From Poa pratensis (Eukaryota; Streptophyta; Magnoliopsida; Poales; Poaceae): a stretch of 64,000 nucleotides of DNA. The stretch covers positions 24,384,431 through 24,448,430 of the forward strand of contig CAMZMU010000048.1 of the NCBI GenBank assembly GCA_947311845.1. Reading direction: 5' to 3'. The notes under the pieces were generated by a model that saw nothing but the letters and a program-made list of their open reading frames with translations, had not been told where the DNA came from and made no database searches. Positions 35,207 to 48,500 of the stretch are shown one piece after another; positions within the stretch are counted from its first letter, which is position 1; each line of letters opens with the position of its first letter. Position numbers and translations under genes: made by a program.

Positions 35207-36205
35207 TTCCCTGCAGGCCTGGAGTTCGAATACTGTGGGTTCTGTCCCTAGGAAAATTGAAAGGCTGAGAGGGGAGGTGAGAAAGTTTAATTCCAGGCGT
35301 GATGATCACAGTTTTAGAAGAAAGAGACAGATTAAAAAGGAGCTTGATGAGTTGCTAGAGAAAGAGGAGATTTACTGGAAATAGAGGTCTAGAATAGATT
35401 GGCTCCGTGAGGGGGACAGAAACACAAAAAAATTCCACAGAAAGTCCACTTGGAGAAAAAAGAAGAACAATATTAGTCGGTTGAAAAGGCAGGATGAAAT
35501 TATCACAGATGATCAGGATGAGATGTGGGAAATTGCAACAGACTTCTTCAAGGAGTTGTACAAGGTGGACAACGAGGTACAACCTGACATCATCCACAAC
35601 ATCATTGAAAGCCAAATAGACCAGCAGATGAATGATGCCTTGACTGAAGATTTTAGCGATGGTGAAATAAGCAATGCCTTATTCCAAATTGGTCCTCTTA
35701 AAGCCCCTGGCATCGATGGCTTCCCGGCAAGGTTTTTTCAGAGAAACTGGGGTACCCTCAAAACAGATGTTATTAGAGTTGTTAAAGATTTCTTCTCTAC
35801 TGGTGTTATGCCGGAGGGGGTTAACGACACGGTGATTGTGTTGAAACCAAAAACGAAGAACTCGGATACTCCGCGGGAATTCAGACCCATTAGCCTCTGC
35901 AATGTTATCTATAAGGTGGTATCAAAGTGTTTGGTTAACAGAATGAGACCGCTTCTAGATAACATAATCTCCCCAACCCAAAGTGCTTTTATACCGGGGA
36001 GGTTGATCACTGACAATGCTCTGATGGCATTCGAGTGTATTCATTCAATTCAGAAAAGCAATGATAGTAAAGGCGGATTATGTGCTTACAAACTTGACTT
36101 GGCTAAGGCTTATGACCGAGTTGACTGGGGGTATTTAGAAGGAATGATGCGAAAGCTTGGGTTTTCAGAAACCTGGATTAATTGGGTAATGGCTTGTGTA
36201 AAATC
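35207..36205 (+). pseudogene. LINE ORF2, upstream part (reverse transcriptase N-terminal half)
   Basis: Plant L1-type ORF2 truncated at its 5' end: the AP endonuclease is absent. The open frame shows the pre-RT region (NTVGSVPRKIERLRGEV), then an in-frame TAG at 35382-35384 replacing a sense codon. It resumes in the same frame with WLREGDRNTKKFH, KAPGIDGFPARFF, FRPISLCNVIYKVVSK, SAFIPGRLITDN and KLDLAKAYDRVDW, i.e. the first RT motifs including a catalytic Asp in the AYDRVDW block. It breaks at codon 2 of the AAATC target where the copia element enters. The remainder is at 59548-61881. Confidence 0.93.
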
Positions 36206-36563
36206 TGAAAGGACAAGGATGTCGCCTAGAGGGGGGGTGAATAGGCGATTGAAACTTTTCCGGTTTAGGCTTGATAATTGCGGAATAAAACTAGGTGTTT
36301 AAATTAACAAGCCAACAACCTAAATATACTAGGCTCACCTATGTGCACCAACAACTCATGCTAAGCAAGACAAGCAACAAAGTGATAGCAATAGAATACT
36401 TCAAGCACGAAGGCTATCACAATGTAAAGTGCATAAGTAAAAGGCTCGGGTATAGAAATAACCGAGGCACGCGGAGACGAGGATGTATTCCCGAGTTCCT
36501 CCTTTTTAGGGGAGTACGTCTCGTTGGAGAGGTGTGAGGCACCACAAAGGTCGGTCTCAACGC

Positions 36564-38133
36564 TGATACGTCTCAAACGTATCTATAATTTTTGATGTTC
36601 CATGTTGATATTATACCAATTGTTACATGTTTTGCATTCACTTTATGTCACTTTTATACATTTTTTGGGACTAACCTATTAACAAGATGCCACAGTTCCA
36701 GTTCCTGTTTTTTGCTGTTTTTGTATTCCAGAAAAGCTAGTCTGGAAATATTCTCGGAATTGGACGAAAATTTACGGAGGTCACTATTTCACCGAGACAC
36801 ACATGGAGTCCAAAGGGGAGACGGAGCCGAGCCACGAGGAGGCCACACAAGGGCTCGGCACGACCAGAAGTGGGGCCGCGCCGAGGGTGCGTGTGGGCCC
36901 CTCGGGGGTCTCCAGCCGCCGCCCTTTCGCCTACTTATTCCCCCGATGCAAAAACCCTAGATACCCGAGTCATATTCTACGAAAAGTTCCAGAGGCGCCG
37001 CCATCGTCAACCCTAGCTCGGGAGGGTCCAGAACCTCTTCCCGGCACCCTGCCGGAGAGGGGAATCATCACCGGAGGGCTCTACATCACCATGCCTGCCT
37101 CCGAAGTGATGCGTGAGTAGTTCATCCTTGGACTACGGGTCCATAGCAGTAGCTAGATGGTTGTATCTCCACTTTGTGCCATCATGTTTAGATCTTGTGA
37201 GCTGCCTAACATGATCAAGATCATCTTATTGTAATGCTACATGTTGTGTTTGCTGGGATCCGATGAATATTGAATACTATGATCAAGTTGATTATTAATC
37301 TATGATACATGTTATTTATGATCTTGCATGCTTTCCGTTACTAGTAGATACTTTGGCCAAGTAGATGCTTGTAACTCCAAGAGAGAGTATTTATGCTAGA
37401 TAGTGGGTTCAGTCTCCATAATCTGGGCGAGTGACAGCAACGCCTAAGGTTGTGGATGTGCTGTTGCTACTAGGGTAACATAACAATGCTATGTCCACGG
37501 TCATATGTACTTGTTTACTTTACGCACATTGCTTAATGCGATTATCCGTTGCTTGCAACTTAATACCGACGGGGAACACGGATGTCAACCTGAAGGTGGA
37601 TTATTAGTCATAGATGCGGTTGGATAACGGTCTATGTATTTTGTCGTAATGCCCAATTAAATATCATGGTAGCCATCTTGTCATATGTATGCATTGTCAT
37701 GCGCTCAATATTTTATCAATTGCCCAGCTGTAATTTGTTTACCCAACATGTCGTTTATCTTTATGGAGAGACACCACTAGTGAACTGTGGACCCCGGTCC
37801 ATTCTTTTACATTGATAAAACCACCAACTGCAATCATTGTTCTCTTTTACATTCTGCAATTAAACACTGTTTTCCACACCATACATTTAATCCTTTGTTT
37901 TCAGCAAGCCGGGAGATTGACAACCTCCTGTTTCGTTGGGGCAAAGTAGTTTGATTGTGTTGTGTGCAGATTCCACGTCGGTGATGAGTAACGGCGCCAC
38001 TGACAACCTTCTGAAGTGCTACTGCTCCTACTGGTTCGATAACCTTGGTTTCTTACTGAGGGAAAACTTGCTGCTGCACTGCTTCATACCTTCCTCTTGG
38101 GGTCTCCCAACGAACGTGTGTTTCACGTCATCA
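36564..38133 (+). repeat. gypsy 5' LTR (1570 bp)
   Basis: Paired with 43021-44596. Differences visible by eye include several 1-bp length changes in short runs (ACTAGGG versus ACTAGGGG, GATAACGG versus GATAAACGG, CGATAACC versus CGATAAACC), a 2-bp AT difference and a few substitutions. High similarity indicates a fairly young insertion. Confidence 0.95.
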
Positions 38134-38143
38134 AGCTTTTTTC

Positions 38144-38161
38144 TGGCGCCGTTGCCGGGGA
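38144..38161 (+). promoter_or_regulatory. primer-binding site, tRNA-Asp
   Basis: TGGCGCCGTTGCCGGGGA, complementary to the 3' end of plant tRNA-Asp including CCA, 10 bp after the 5' LTR. The same PBS is present at 15981-15998 in the CACTA-internal fragment. Confidence 0.9.
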
Positions 38162-38338
38162 GCAGCAGACTTCTGCAAGGGGAGTTTCACGCTTCCAATC
38201 TCTTTACTTTGTTTTTGTCTTGCTTAGTTTATTTTATTTTATCTTGTTTGCTTTCAATTATCAAAAACACAAAAAAATTAGTTACTTGCATCTAGTTTAT
38301 TTTCAAGTTATTTTCTGTCTGTTTTTAATTTTGCTAAA

Positions 38339-39960
38339 ATGAGTACTCCTGAGAACACTAAGTTGTGTGATTTCACTAGCACAAACAACAATGATTTCAT
38401 ATGCACACCTATTGCTCCACCTGCTGCTTCAGCAGATTTTATGAAATTAAACCTGCACTTTTAAATCTTGTTATGAAAGAGCAATTTTCTGGTGTTAGTA
38501 CTGATGATGCTGCTGTTCACCTTAATAACTTTGTTGAACTTTGTGAAATGCAAAAGCTAAGGAAGTAGATGGTGATATTATTAAACTGAAACTTTTTCCT
38601 TTCTCCTTGAGAGGACGTGCTAAAGAATGGTTGCTATCTTTGCCTAGAAATAGTATTGATTCATGGACTAAATGCAAAGATGCTTTTATTGGAAAATATT
38701 ATCCTCCTGCTAAGATTATTTCTTTGAGAAGTAGCATAATGAATTTTAAGCAATTTGATAATGAACATGTTGCTCAAGCATGGGAGAGAATGAAATCATT
38801 GGTTAAAAATTGTCCCACTCATGGACTGACTACTTGGATGATCATCCAAACCTTCTATGCAGGATTAAATTTTTCTTCAAGGAATTTATTGGATTCGGCC
38901 GCTGGAGGTACCTTTATGTCCATCACTTTGGGTGCTGCAACAAAGCTTCTAGATGATATGATGATAATTATTCTGAGTGGCACACCGAGAGAGCTCCAAC
39001 AGGTAAGAAGGTAAATTCTGTTGAAGAAACCTCTTCCTTGAGTGCCAAAATTGATACTATTATGTCTATGCTTGCAAATGGTCAACACATGTTGATCCAA
39101 ATAATGTTCCTTTAGCTTCTTTGGTTGCTCAAGAAGAGCATGTTGATGTGAACTTCATTAAAAATAATACTTCAACAACAATGCTTATAGGAATAATTTT
39201 GGTAATAGCAATTATAAGCCCTATCCTTCTAATAGTGGCAATGGTTATGGAATTCCTATGGTAGATCTGGAATGCCTAGTGAGGAAAGGATGTTAGAAAT
39301 TGAAAAGGCCACTAAGAACTTTATGCAAAAGCAATATGAGCAAAACCAACTGTTTACTAGAACTATGGATGAACAATCTGCTATGCTAAAAAATATAAGC
39401 CATCAATTGAGAATTTAAATAGGGAAATTTCTGGTTTGCAAGTTAAGATTTCTCATGCTGAAACTTGTATTTCAATGTCTGAAAACAATCCTCTTTGATT
39501 AATAAGATGGCAGCTAAGCCCGAAACTGTTGATAACAATACCTTTGCTGCAACCAATGCTATACAAGTTAAAATTGATAATAATGTGAGGATGTTAGCCG
39601 AATTGCATGCTAGATGGGAAAGAGAGGATGAAATTGCTAGAAAGAATAGTATTGCTAGAGTTTGTACTATTTCTACTACTGAAAATGCTTTCACTCAAGT
39701 GTTAGCAAACCTCCTACTATTAATGGCAAGATAATTGGTGTTGGTAATGTTTCTACTTCTATTGCAAAACGTCTAAATTGCCTGATAACTCTGAAACTGT
39801 TCTTGATAAAATGCTGAAATTTCTAGTAATGAGGAAGAAATAGCTCCATTACTTTGATGATAATGATTTTGATTTTGATGGTTGTAATCTTTCTGAAGTA
39901 ATTAGTTCTTGCAAAAGCTAGCTAGAAGTCCTAAGCAAGTGAAATAAACATGGCTTTTAC
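38339..39960 (+). pseudogene. gypsy gag, multiply frameshifted
   Basis: Starts ATGAGTACTCCTGAGAAC at 38339. The capsid (Retrotrans_gag) region is clearest at 38607-39014: RGRAKEWLLSLP, WTKCKDAFIGKYYPPAK, AQAWERMKSLVKNCPTHGL, FYAGLNFSSRNLLDSAAGGT. Before and after it the frame shifts repeatedly, mostly where a run of A or T is one base shorter than the frame needs (for example near 38441, 38553, 39248, 39800 and 39916). No intact Gag can be made from the sequence as given. Confidence 0.85.
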
Positions 39961-40002
39961 TAAACATATTACTAATGCCTCATACAAGTTAGGGAAGAAA
40001 AA

Positions 40003-40497
40003 TTGAAACGTGAAGTATCCATCCCTAGGAAGTTAGAAGATGGTTGGGAGCCCATCATTAAAATGAAATTGAATGACTTTGATTGCAATGCTTTGTGTGA
40101 CCTTGGTGCTAGTATTTCTGTTATGCCTAAAAGACTTTATGATATGCTTGATTTAGCACCTTTGGAAAATTGTTATTTGGATGTTCACCTTGCTGATGCT
40201 ACTATAAAGAAACCTTTGGGAAGAATTGATGATGTTCTTATCATGGTTAATAACAACTTTGTCCCTGTTGATTTTATTGTTTTGGATATTGAATGCAATC
40301 CATCTGCCCTATTGTGCTGGAAGACCTTTTCTTAGAACTGTAGGTGCTATTATTGATATGAAGAAGGGAATATTAAATATCAATTTCCTCTCAAGAAAGG
40401 TATGGAACACTTTCCTAGGAAGAAGATTAAGCCACCTTATGATTCTATTGTTCGAACAAATTACAATGTTGATGCTTCTACACTTGGTAATACTTGA
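40003..40497 (+). pseudogene. gypsy retropepsin (aspartic protease), frameshifted
   Basis: The open stretch 40003-40335 contains the active-site motif DLGAS (40099-40113) in a CDLGASISVMP context and a DFIVLDI strand typical of gypsy retropepsins. Homology continues after frameshifts near 40315 and 40366 to a stop at about 40495. Proteases of this type normally lead into RT, which is absent. Confidence 0.85.
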
Positions 40498-40499
40498 TG

Positions 40500-43003
40500 C
40501 ATGCTTTGTGCCTAGCTAAAAGGCGTTAAAGAAAAGCGCTTATGGGAGGCAACCCATTATTTTTATTTCTGCAATTTTTCTTTTATTGAGTCAAGGAGTT
40601 GTTTACTTCTGTAGCAACTCCTTTGTATCTTTATTTTTCGCATTGTTGTGCCAAGAGTAGCCTCTAATGATAAGATGATGCTAATTTTGATTGCTGCGCA
40701 GAAACAGATTTTTGCTGTTCACGTAAATTCTCTAAAATCACCAGATGAATTTAAATCTGAAATTTTTGTGCGTAATCTTTATATATGTATGCATCTTTTG
40801 TTAGTTCAAAGTTTTTCGATCTGAGCGTCGTAAGTGCCTCGAAAAAATTCGTCTTTGCGGACTGTTCTGTTTTAGACAGATTATGTCTTTTATTTTGCAT
40901 TCTCTCTTTTACTAGTGTTGAGTGAAATTCTTTTTTGGGTGGAAGAGCTTCACATAACATCAGTGGCAGTAGCTAATGTTTAAAGTAACAAGTCATATTG
41001 CGTCTTTAGAACATGTGAGTTTTTGATTATGCACTAACCCTCTAATGAGATTTACTTTGAGTTTGGTGTGACGGAAGTTTTCAAGGGTCAAGAGAGAAGT
41101 GATATAATAGGATCAAGAAGAGTGAAGAGCTTAAGCTTGGGGAGGCTCCCATGGATCTCCCCAGCATATTTCAAGAAGACTCAAGCGTCTAAGCTTGGGG
41201 ATGCCCAAGGCATCCCCTTCTTCATCGTCAAAATTATCAGGTCATCTCTAGTGAAACTATATTTTAATTCTTTCACATCATATGTGCTTTCTTGGAGCGT
41301 CTGTGTGCTTTTATTTTCAGTATTATTTTTATTTTGTAATCAACTTGATTGGACCCTAGCATTCTTGATTGGGAGAGAGACACGCTCCGCTTTTTCATGA
41401 GAATACTCCTATTCTTCACTTATATTTGTTGAGTATTCATATCTAGCGCTGTTCAGCTTTTAGCTCTTGTTTTCATGTATCTCTTGTCAGAGCTATTAGT
41501 TCTTTTAAAGAAAGTACTCTCTTGCTTCACTTATACTTGTTTGGAGAGTTATTGAAATAAATTGATTGGTGTTTGGTTGGAACAGAAAATGTTGCATGTG
41601 GTAATGGTATAATGGAAAAACTTGCATATCTTGTAGATCACTAATTTGGATAATTTGATGCTTGTCAATTGTTTTGAGTTAACAAGTAGATCATGATTAA
41701 ACTTTTGCATCATGTAAGTTAAGCCATTAGTGAAGAACTACCGTAAAGCTTGTTGAAATTTGGTTTGCATGATGGTATCTCTAAGGTCTAGATATTTTCT
41801 AATAAAAGGGTTTGGTTAACAAGGAAGACGTGTGAAGTCTTATAATGTTTGCAATATGTTTGTCATATAAAACTTGGTGTACGGTTGATATTCTTGTTTG
41901 CTTACATAACCTTGCTAGCCTAAACTCTGTACTGAGAGGGAATGCTTCTCGTGCATCCAAATCCTTGAGCCAAAATCCATGCCATTTGTGTCCACCATAA
42001 CTACCTATATGTGGTATTTCCTTGCCACTCCAAGTAAATTTTTCATGTGCTACCTTTAAACTATTCAAAATGTTATTATTCCTTTTTGTGTCAATGTTTA
42101 CTAGCTCATGAGGAATAGTGGGTTATTCTTTATTCACTTGTCAAACAGACTTTACCACCAGACTAGCGGCATATACATCCGCTTATCTATTAATTTTGCA
42201 AAAAGAGCTGGCAACGGGGTGCCCAGTCCCAATTAATTACAACTTTAACCGCTTAATTCTCTTCACATTTTGTCAACTGAATACTCAGTGAAACATCTGC
42301 ATGTGTAAACAAAAGAGAAAGAGGGATGATCTGCCTTGCTGGTAGAAATAACGTCCTTCATGGGAGCCGCTCTTAAAAGTCTGTTTGATAGGGAGAATAC
42401 TGTTTTCATCCGCTGCCATTCGTTGACAATTAACAAACACCTCTCAAAACTTAATTTTTACTCTCTATATGATTTCAAAAACTAAAAAGCTCTAGCACAT
42501 GATTTAATCCCTGCTTCCCTCTGCGAAGGGCCTTTCTTTTACTTTTATGTTGAGTCAGTTTTCCTATTCTTTCTATCTTCCACAAGCAAACACTAGTGTC
42601 AACTTTGTACAACATTTGTTATATGCTACATATTGGACTTATTATATTGCTTTGTGTTGACAATATCCATGAGATAAATATGTTGAAAGTTGAAGCAAAT
42701 GCTGAAACTTAAATCTTCCTTTGTGTTGGTTAAATACCTTTTGTTAGAATCTATTGCTTTATGAGTTAACTCTTATGTGAACCTGTGGATGCATTGTCTC
42801 CAAAGTACTATTCATGAAAAGTTTAGCTTGTGTGATTCATTGTTTACTCATTATCTATTTGGTAGCAAACTATAGACCATTGACTTGGATCACTTCATTC
42901 ATTTACATGTGCCTTACAATATTATATGATCAAGATTATGATGGTAGCATGTCACCTAAAAATTATATTGTTTTATCGTTTACCTACTCGAGGACGAGCA
43001 GGA
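40500..43003 (+). other. gypsy internal non-coding region in place of pol
   Basis: Begins with the GGCGTTAAAGAAAAGCGCTT / GGGAGGCAACCC motif commonly seen after the short coding part of this type of Triticeae gypsy element. It contains paired AAGCTTGGGGA tracts (about 41135 and 41192) resembling the polypurine tract. No RT, RNase H or integrase motif in any frame. Confidence 0.7.
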
Positions 43004-43020
43004 ACTAAGCTTGGGGATGC
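43004..43020 (+). promoter_or_regulatory. polypurine tract
   Basis: ACTAAGCTTGGGGATGC immediately before the 3' LTR, the plus-strand priming site. Confidence 0.8.
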
Positions 43021-44596
43021 TGATACGTCTCAAACGTATCTATAATTTTTGATGTTCCATGTTGATATTATACCAATTGTTACATGTTTTGCATCCACTT
43101 TATGTCACTTTTATACATTTTTTGGGACTAACCTATTAACAAGATGCCACAGTGCCAGTTCCTGTTTTCTGCTGTTTTTGTATTCCAGAAAAGCTAGTCT
43201 AGAAATATTCTCGGAATTGGACGAAAATTTACGGAGGTCCCTATTTCACCGAGACACACATGGAGTCCAAAGGGGAGACGGAGCCGAGCCACGAGGAGGC
43301 CACACAAGGGCTCGGCGTGGCAGAAGTGGGGCCGCGCCGAGGGTGCGTGTGGGCCCCTCGGGGTCTCCAGCCGCCGCCCTTTCGCCTACTTATTCCCCCG
43401 ATGCAAAAACCCTAGATACCCGAGTCATATTCCACGAAAAGTTCCAGAGGCGCCGCCGTCGTCAACCCTAGCTCGGGAGGGTCAGAACCTCTTCCCGGCA
43501 CCCTGCCGGAGAGGGGAATCATCACCGGAGGGCTCTACATCACCATGCCTGCCTCTAGAGTGATGCGTGAGTAGTTCATCCTTGGACTACGGGTCCATAG
43601 CAGTAGCTAGATGGTTGTCTCTCCACTTTGTGCCATCATGTTTAGATCTTGTGAGCTGCCTAACATGATCAAGATCATCTTATTGTAATGCTACATGTTG
43701 TGTTTGCTGGGATCCGATGAATATTGAATACTATGATCAAGTTGATTATTAATCTATGATACATGTTATTTATGATCTTGCATGCTTTCCGTTACTAGTA
43801 GATACTTTGGCCAAGTAGATGCTTGTAACTCCAAGAGAGAGTATTTATGCTAGATAGTGGGTTCAGTCTCCAGTAATCTGGGCGAGTGACAGCAACGCCT
43901 AAGGTTGTGGATGTGCTGTTGCTACTAGGGGTAACATAACAATGCTATGTCCACAGTCATATGTACTTGTTTACTTTACGCACATTGCTTAATGTGATTA
44001 TCCGTTGCTTGCAACTTAATACCGACGGGGAACACGGATGTCAACCTGAAGGTGGATTATTAGTCATAGATGCGGTTGGATAAACGGTCTATGTATTTTA
44101 TCGTAATGCCCAATTAAATATCATGGTAGCCATCTTGTCATATATGTATGCATTGTCATGCGCTCAATATTTTATCAATTACCCAGCTTTAATTTGTTTA
44201 CCCAACATGTCGTTTATCTTTATGGAGAGACACCACTAGTGAACTGTGGACCCCGGTCCATTCTTTTACATTGATAAAACCACCAACTGCAATCATTGTT
44301 CTCTTTTACATTCTGTAATTAAACACTGTTTTCCACACCATACATTTAATCCTTTGTTTTCAGCAAGCCGGGAAGATTGACAACCTTCCTGTTTCGTTGG
44401 GGCAAAGTAGTTTGATTGTGTTGTGTGCAGATTCCACGTCGGTGATCGAGTAACAGCGCCACTGACAACCTTCTGAAGTGCTACTGCTCCTACTGGTTCG
44501 ATAAACCTTGGTTTCTTACTGAGGGAAAACTTACCGCTGCACTGCTTCATACCTTCCTCTTGGGGTCTCCCAACGAACGGGTGTTTCACGTCATCA
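43021..44596 (+). repeat. gypsy 3' LTR (1576 bp)
   Basis: Partner of 36564-38133, followed by the AACGC duplication and then by the resumption of the copia LTR at 44602. Confidence 0.95.
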
Positions 44597-45192
44597 AACG
44601 CCACAAAGGCTTCACCTTCTTCTCCGATGAACCGCACCAGAAAGGTTTGGTTCACCTTCCACTAACGGAATCCTTCGAGCCGGAAATCCGGAGCCTTTCA
44701 ACAACAACCCGGGGCACAACCCACAATTGGATTGGGGGCTCCCGAATGGCTACAAGTGACCACACAAGGTCTCAACCACCACAAAGGCGTCTAGGGTCCA
44801 AAGACCCAAGAGTAACAAGTTCACAAGCTTTCAACTTCCACGAATCCTCGTGGAGAGCACAAACTGATGCAACAAAGCATTGGCAAGAGCACAAGTGCTC
44901 AAATCCTTCACTCTCAAATCCCACCACAAGCAACTAATGCTTATGGGGGGAGAAGAGAGGAAGAACAAAGAAAAACTCAACAAATGAAACTCCAAGATCT
45001 AAATCCAAAGGGTTCCCCTCACTTAGAGGAGAGATGGATTGGTGGAAATGTAGATCTAGATCTTCTCCTTCAATCCTCCAAAGATCAACGAGTTTGGGTG
45101 GAGGGATTGGGAGATCTTGTAGTTTTGAGCTTGCAACAATGGAGGAAAGAGAAGGGGAAAACCAGCAGCTCAAGGTAGAAGAAGGGGAGGGG

Positions 45193-45200
45193 TATTTATA
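45193..45200 (-). promoter_or_regulatory. TATA box of the copia LTR (left copy)
   Basis: TATAAATA on the minus strand within GGGGCTATAAATACCCC; the equivalent in the right LTR is 58207-58214. It separates U3 from the transcribed part, and the GC-rich variable block lies just upstream in the element sense. Confidence 0.7.
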
Positions 45201-45370
45201 GCCCCTCCCACCAAAATAGCCGTTGCAGGCTCACTTAGTCCGGAACTTTCGGTCCCAGTGCCGGAACTTCCGGCCCCAAGGTCAGAACTTTCGTCCCAGA
45301 ACTTCCGGACCACCGAAAAACGGCTAAAAAGCGGTACTGGACTTGGGCTGGAACTTTGCCCGGAACTTCC

Positions 45371-45386
45371 GGGGGGGGGGGGGGGG
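45371..45386. repeat. (G)16 run in the left copia LTR
   Basis: The right LTR has only six G at the equivalent place (about 58385-58390) in the same CTTCCGGGG context. Either homopolymer expansion after insertion or a sequencing artefact. Confidence 0.9.
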
Positions 45387-45556
45387 CGGAATTTCCGGCC
45401 GAAAACCCGGAACTTCTGCCCCTCTGAAAACTGCGAAAACACCGATACGAAAACGGCAATATCTTGGGCATCCGAACTCCGTTTTCGATGATCTTTGGCT
45501 CGTTGGAATCGTAACGAAGAGCTTTACAAGATCATGCAGAGAAACATCATAGTCCA

Positions 45557-48500
45557 TGTAAGGACCCCTCGAAATACCAAAGTCCGAGGTGCCCACGTTA
45601 TGTAAACAGATCACGATCCCAATGATCAGTGCATCGCGATCACATAACCAACCGGTATACAAAGTTACATCATTCAAACGTACATACAAGTCTTACACAA
45701 ATAAATAGTGGTCACATGACCAAGTCTGCAATCACTATCACGCAGGACAGAATTAACTACGATATAGCGGAAGCTCTCGGCTAGCGTCGGCCCTCCTCAC
45801 AACAGGACGCATTCCCACAGAGCAGTTGACCGGTGACACTCAGTTGGCGTAGTCGTCGGCGTACTCCTCATCTTCGGCGTAGGTCTTCTCGTTGAAAATC
45901 TGGACATGGGAATATCCAGGGACACAGCCATGAGTACAATTACGTACTCGCAAGACCACCACCAGGCTTAAGTTTTCATGGTAATGCAATAAAAGCGTTT
46001 TCGAAAACTGGGATAGCTGCTATATATGACTATAGGGCTTAATTTTCGCAAAACGATGCTTTTAGACATAGAGAATATAACATCTCTATATCTTTGTTGA
46101 GAAAGGCATTTGGAGACATAATTCTCCTTCTTTTAGAAATGGCAGAAACCATTTCCACGTTCGAAAACACTTTTGTAAAACTTTCTTCAAACACTAGGAT
46201 AGGGATGCCCCTTTTTCCTTTCCGGGTTCCGACTGGTTGACTCCCCGAGACCAACCATCTTCTCCCAAATTCCGTACCTCCCAGGTACCTCCTCGATGCC
46301 TCCTTTTTCTTCGCCGAAACAGTTTCTTTTTAAAGCACAAAAGTGCCCATACGCCTAGATCGGTGGCCTTTCCAACCGTCCATGACCGAGGACTCGGCTA
46401 TTCGAATAGATTTACACTCTGCAGAGGTGGTGCACTTTCACCACACCAAACAGTCATTCCGCCGTGATCAGCCACGGTCCACATACGATAGTATGCGGGG
46501 TTTCGGATAACATGATCAAAGCTTTTCACTATGTCGACCCTAGTGCAGAGCCTCCTCTTCAGTGGGTCTGAATCTCCCCGGCACCCAGTGGAGATGGCCA
46601 TCGTATCGATCCGGTCCCTCCAAGCAACACTACGCCATGACAGGAGGCCCACTGTTTGCAACCAGCAGCGATCCAGACTCGAACTGGATCCCGCATTTAG
46701 ATAACTTGGTTCAGAGAGCCCTGCTCTCCTAAGCAATTTGAGGCGCTCCATACTAAGATAAACAAGTTTCCGGCTAAGCCCTACCCATCTCAGGTAATGT
46801 GGTTGCACGGGTTAATTGTTCGGGCGGCCGCTAGGGCTGTACTTTGTTTTTCGAAAATCATCTCCACCTCCGACTGCTCCCAGCAGCTCGGGTTTTCGTA
46901 ATCACTTCCGATTGCTCCCAGCAACTCGGGTTTTCATAAACATCTCCGATTGCTCCCACCAACTCGGGTTTTATAAAACACTTTCTCGCCGATTGCTCCC
47001 AGCAACTCGGGTTTTCATAAACATCTCCGATTGCTCCCAGCAACTCGGGTTTTATAAAACACTTTCTCGCCGATTGCTCCCAGCAACTCGGGTTTTTCCT
47101 CTGAAAACATTTTATCAAAACCAGGCTCCCATCCTATAGTTTTGAGATAAGAATATAAGGATATACTACTAGAAAATATAATTTTCTTGATAGCGCCTTC
47201 GGTAGAAGGCTTCTCAAGTGAAGACCTATTTTTATAAAACCTATTATATACTAGTATATATCTTTGGCCAAACAACATTTTGTAAATTAGTTTTTGGGTG
47301 GCAAAATGCCACGGAAGAAATAAAACATGCATTATTTTATTTTGAAAAAACAAAACATGCTTGTAAAAATAATAGGATTTCATTAGAGTGGTGAGGTGGC
47401 TTGCCTTGCTCAGCAAAGTGTCCCTGATCTGGTTCTGCTTCGTAGACCTGTTCAGTTTCCACGTACTGCTCCTCCTCTTGCGGATCTAATGTACCGGAAA
47501 AATAAACGGAACTACCGTCACTCTAAGAAGCGGGCTGACAACAATCTAAAGTAAATAAACAAAACAGCAAACATTTCATTACACAAACACCCTCTGGTCA
47601 TAAATCTAAAACAATCCTACACACAAACAATTAAAAACAAACAATTAAAATAAGACATTTTTAATAGTGGCAAAGTTGCTGTTTTGAGGAAAAAGGCACA
47701 AGTCCTAAAATAAGGTTCAGAAAATTAAATCCTTCCACCACAATAATCCTAGTAATCATACAAAGCTATAGAAATTGGATTTGCATCAAAACATCACACC
47801 AAACAGGAATTAAAAATCCCACAATAGCTACTGGTCTCAAAACCAAAAGAATTAAAACTCCAGTTCTAGGAACCTCCTGCAAGCAAGGTTAAATTCTATG
47901 GAAAGGTATTGATTTTAGCTTTCGGTAGAAATTGGATTCACTCCAATTGGATACTCCTAGCTCAAGTTATCTTAAAAAGAGTAGAAATAATACTTTTTAG
48001 TAGATTTAAAGTTCAGCACAAATTATAAAATATTTTTCAGTCACACTTGCTCTGCATGTTTAAGAAAATTCACAGGAACCATACAAAATTTGTCCTAAAG
48101 CTAAAACACTAACAGATCTACCACAGCTTAATTAAATCTAACACCCACAAATAACAGAAACAGAAAATAAATAAAACTGCGGCTAAAAAAAAAGAAACGG
48201 GCCGCGCCTGGGCCAGATCTGGCCGAGGCCAGCTCGGATCTGGCCTGCGGGCTTGCTGGGCCGGCCCAACTGCGGGCGCAGCACCGTGCACGTGCGGCAA
48301 CGGTCAACGGCCGGCCGAGTTCAAACGGGGCCGTCGATCTGGAGATTGACGGTCCTCCCGCGTCTTCTTCCGCGCGACGCGCGCGAGGTCGGCCAGGGAG
48401 AGGGAGGAAGGGCGCGACGGCGGGATGCTCACCTAGGGCTTGAGTGCGACTGCGGGAGGGGCTGGGGTCGACGGAGGAGGGGACGGCGAGCTCGAGGGTG

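Larger units (their letters stand above)
36564..44596 (+). mobile_element. gypsy-type LTR retrotransposon lacking pol, 8.0 kb
   Basis: TSD AACGC at 36559-36563 and 44597-44601. 5' LTR 36564-38133, 3' LTR 43021-44596, both starting TGATACGTCTCAAACGTATC and ending CACGTCATCA. PBS for tRNA-Asp at 38144-38161; polypurine tract AAGCTTGGGGATGC before 43021. The internal domain has broken gag and retropepsin, then ~2.5 kb non-coding. With no RT, RNase H or integrase it can only move with help in trans. It is inserted in the left LTR of the copia element. Confidence 0.96.

Noticed and set aside
36208..36563. The 80-aa plus frame repeated at 36295 and 57349
   Set aside because: It is a translation of the non-coding strand of the copia LTR and carries no domain.
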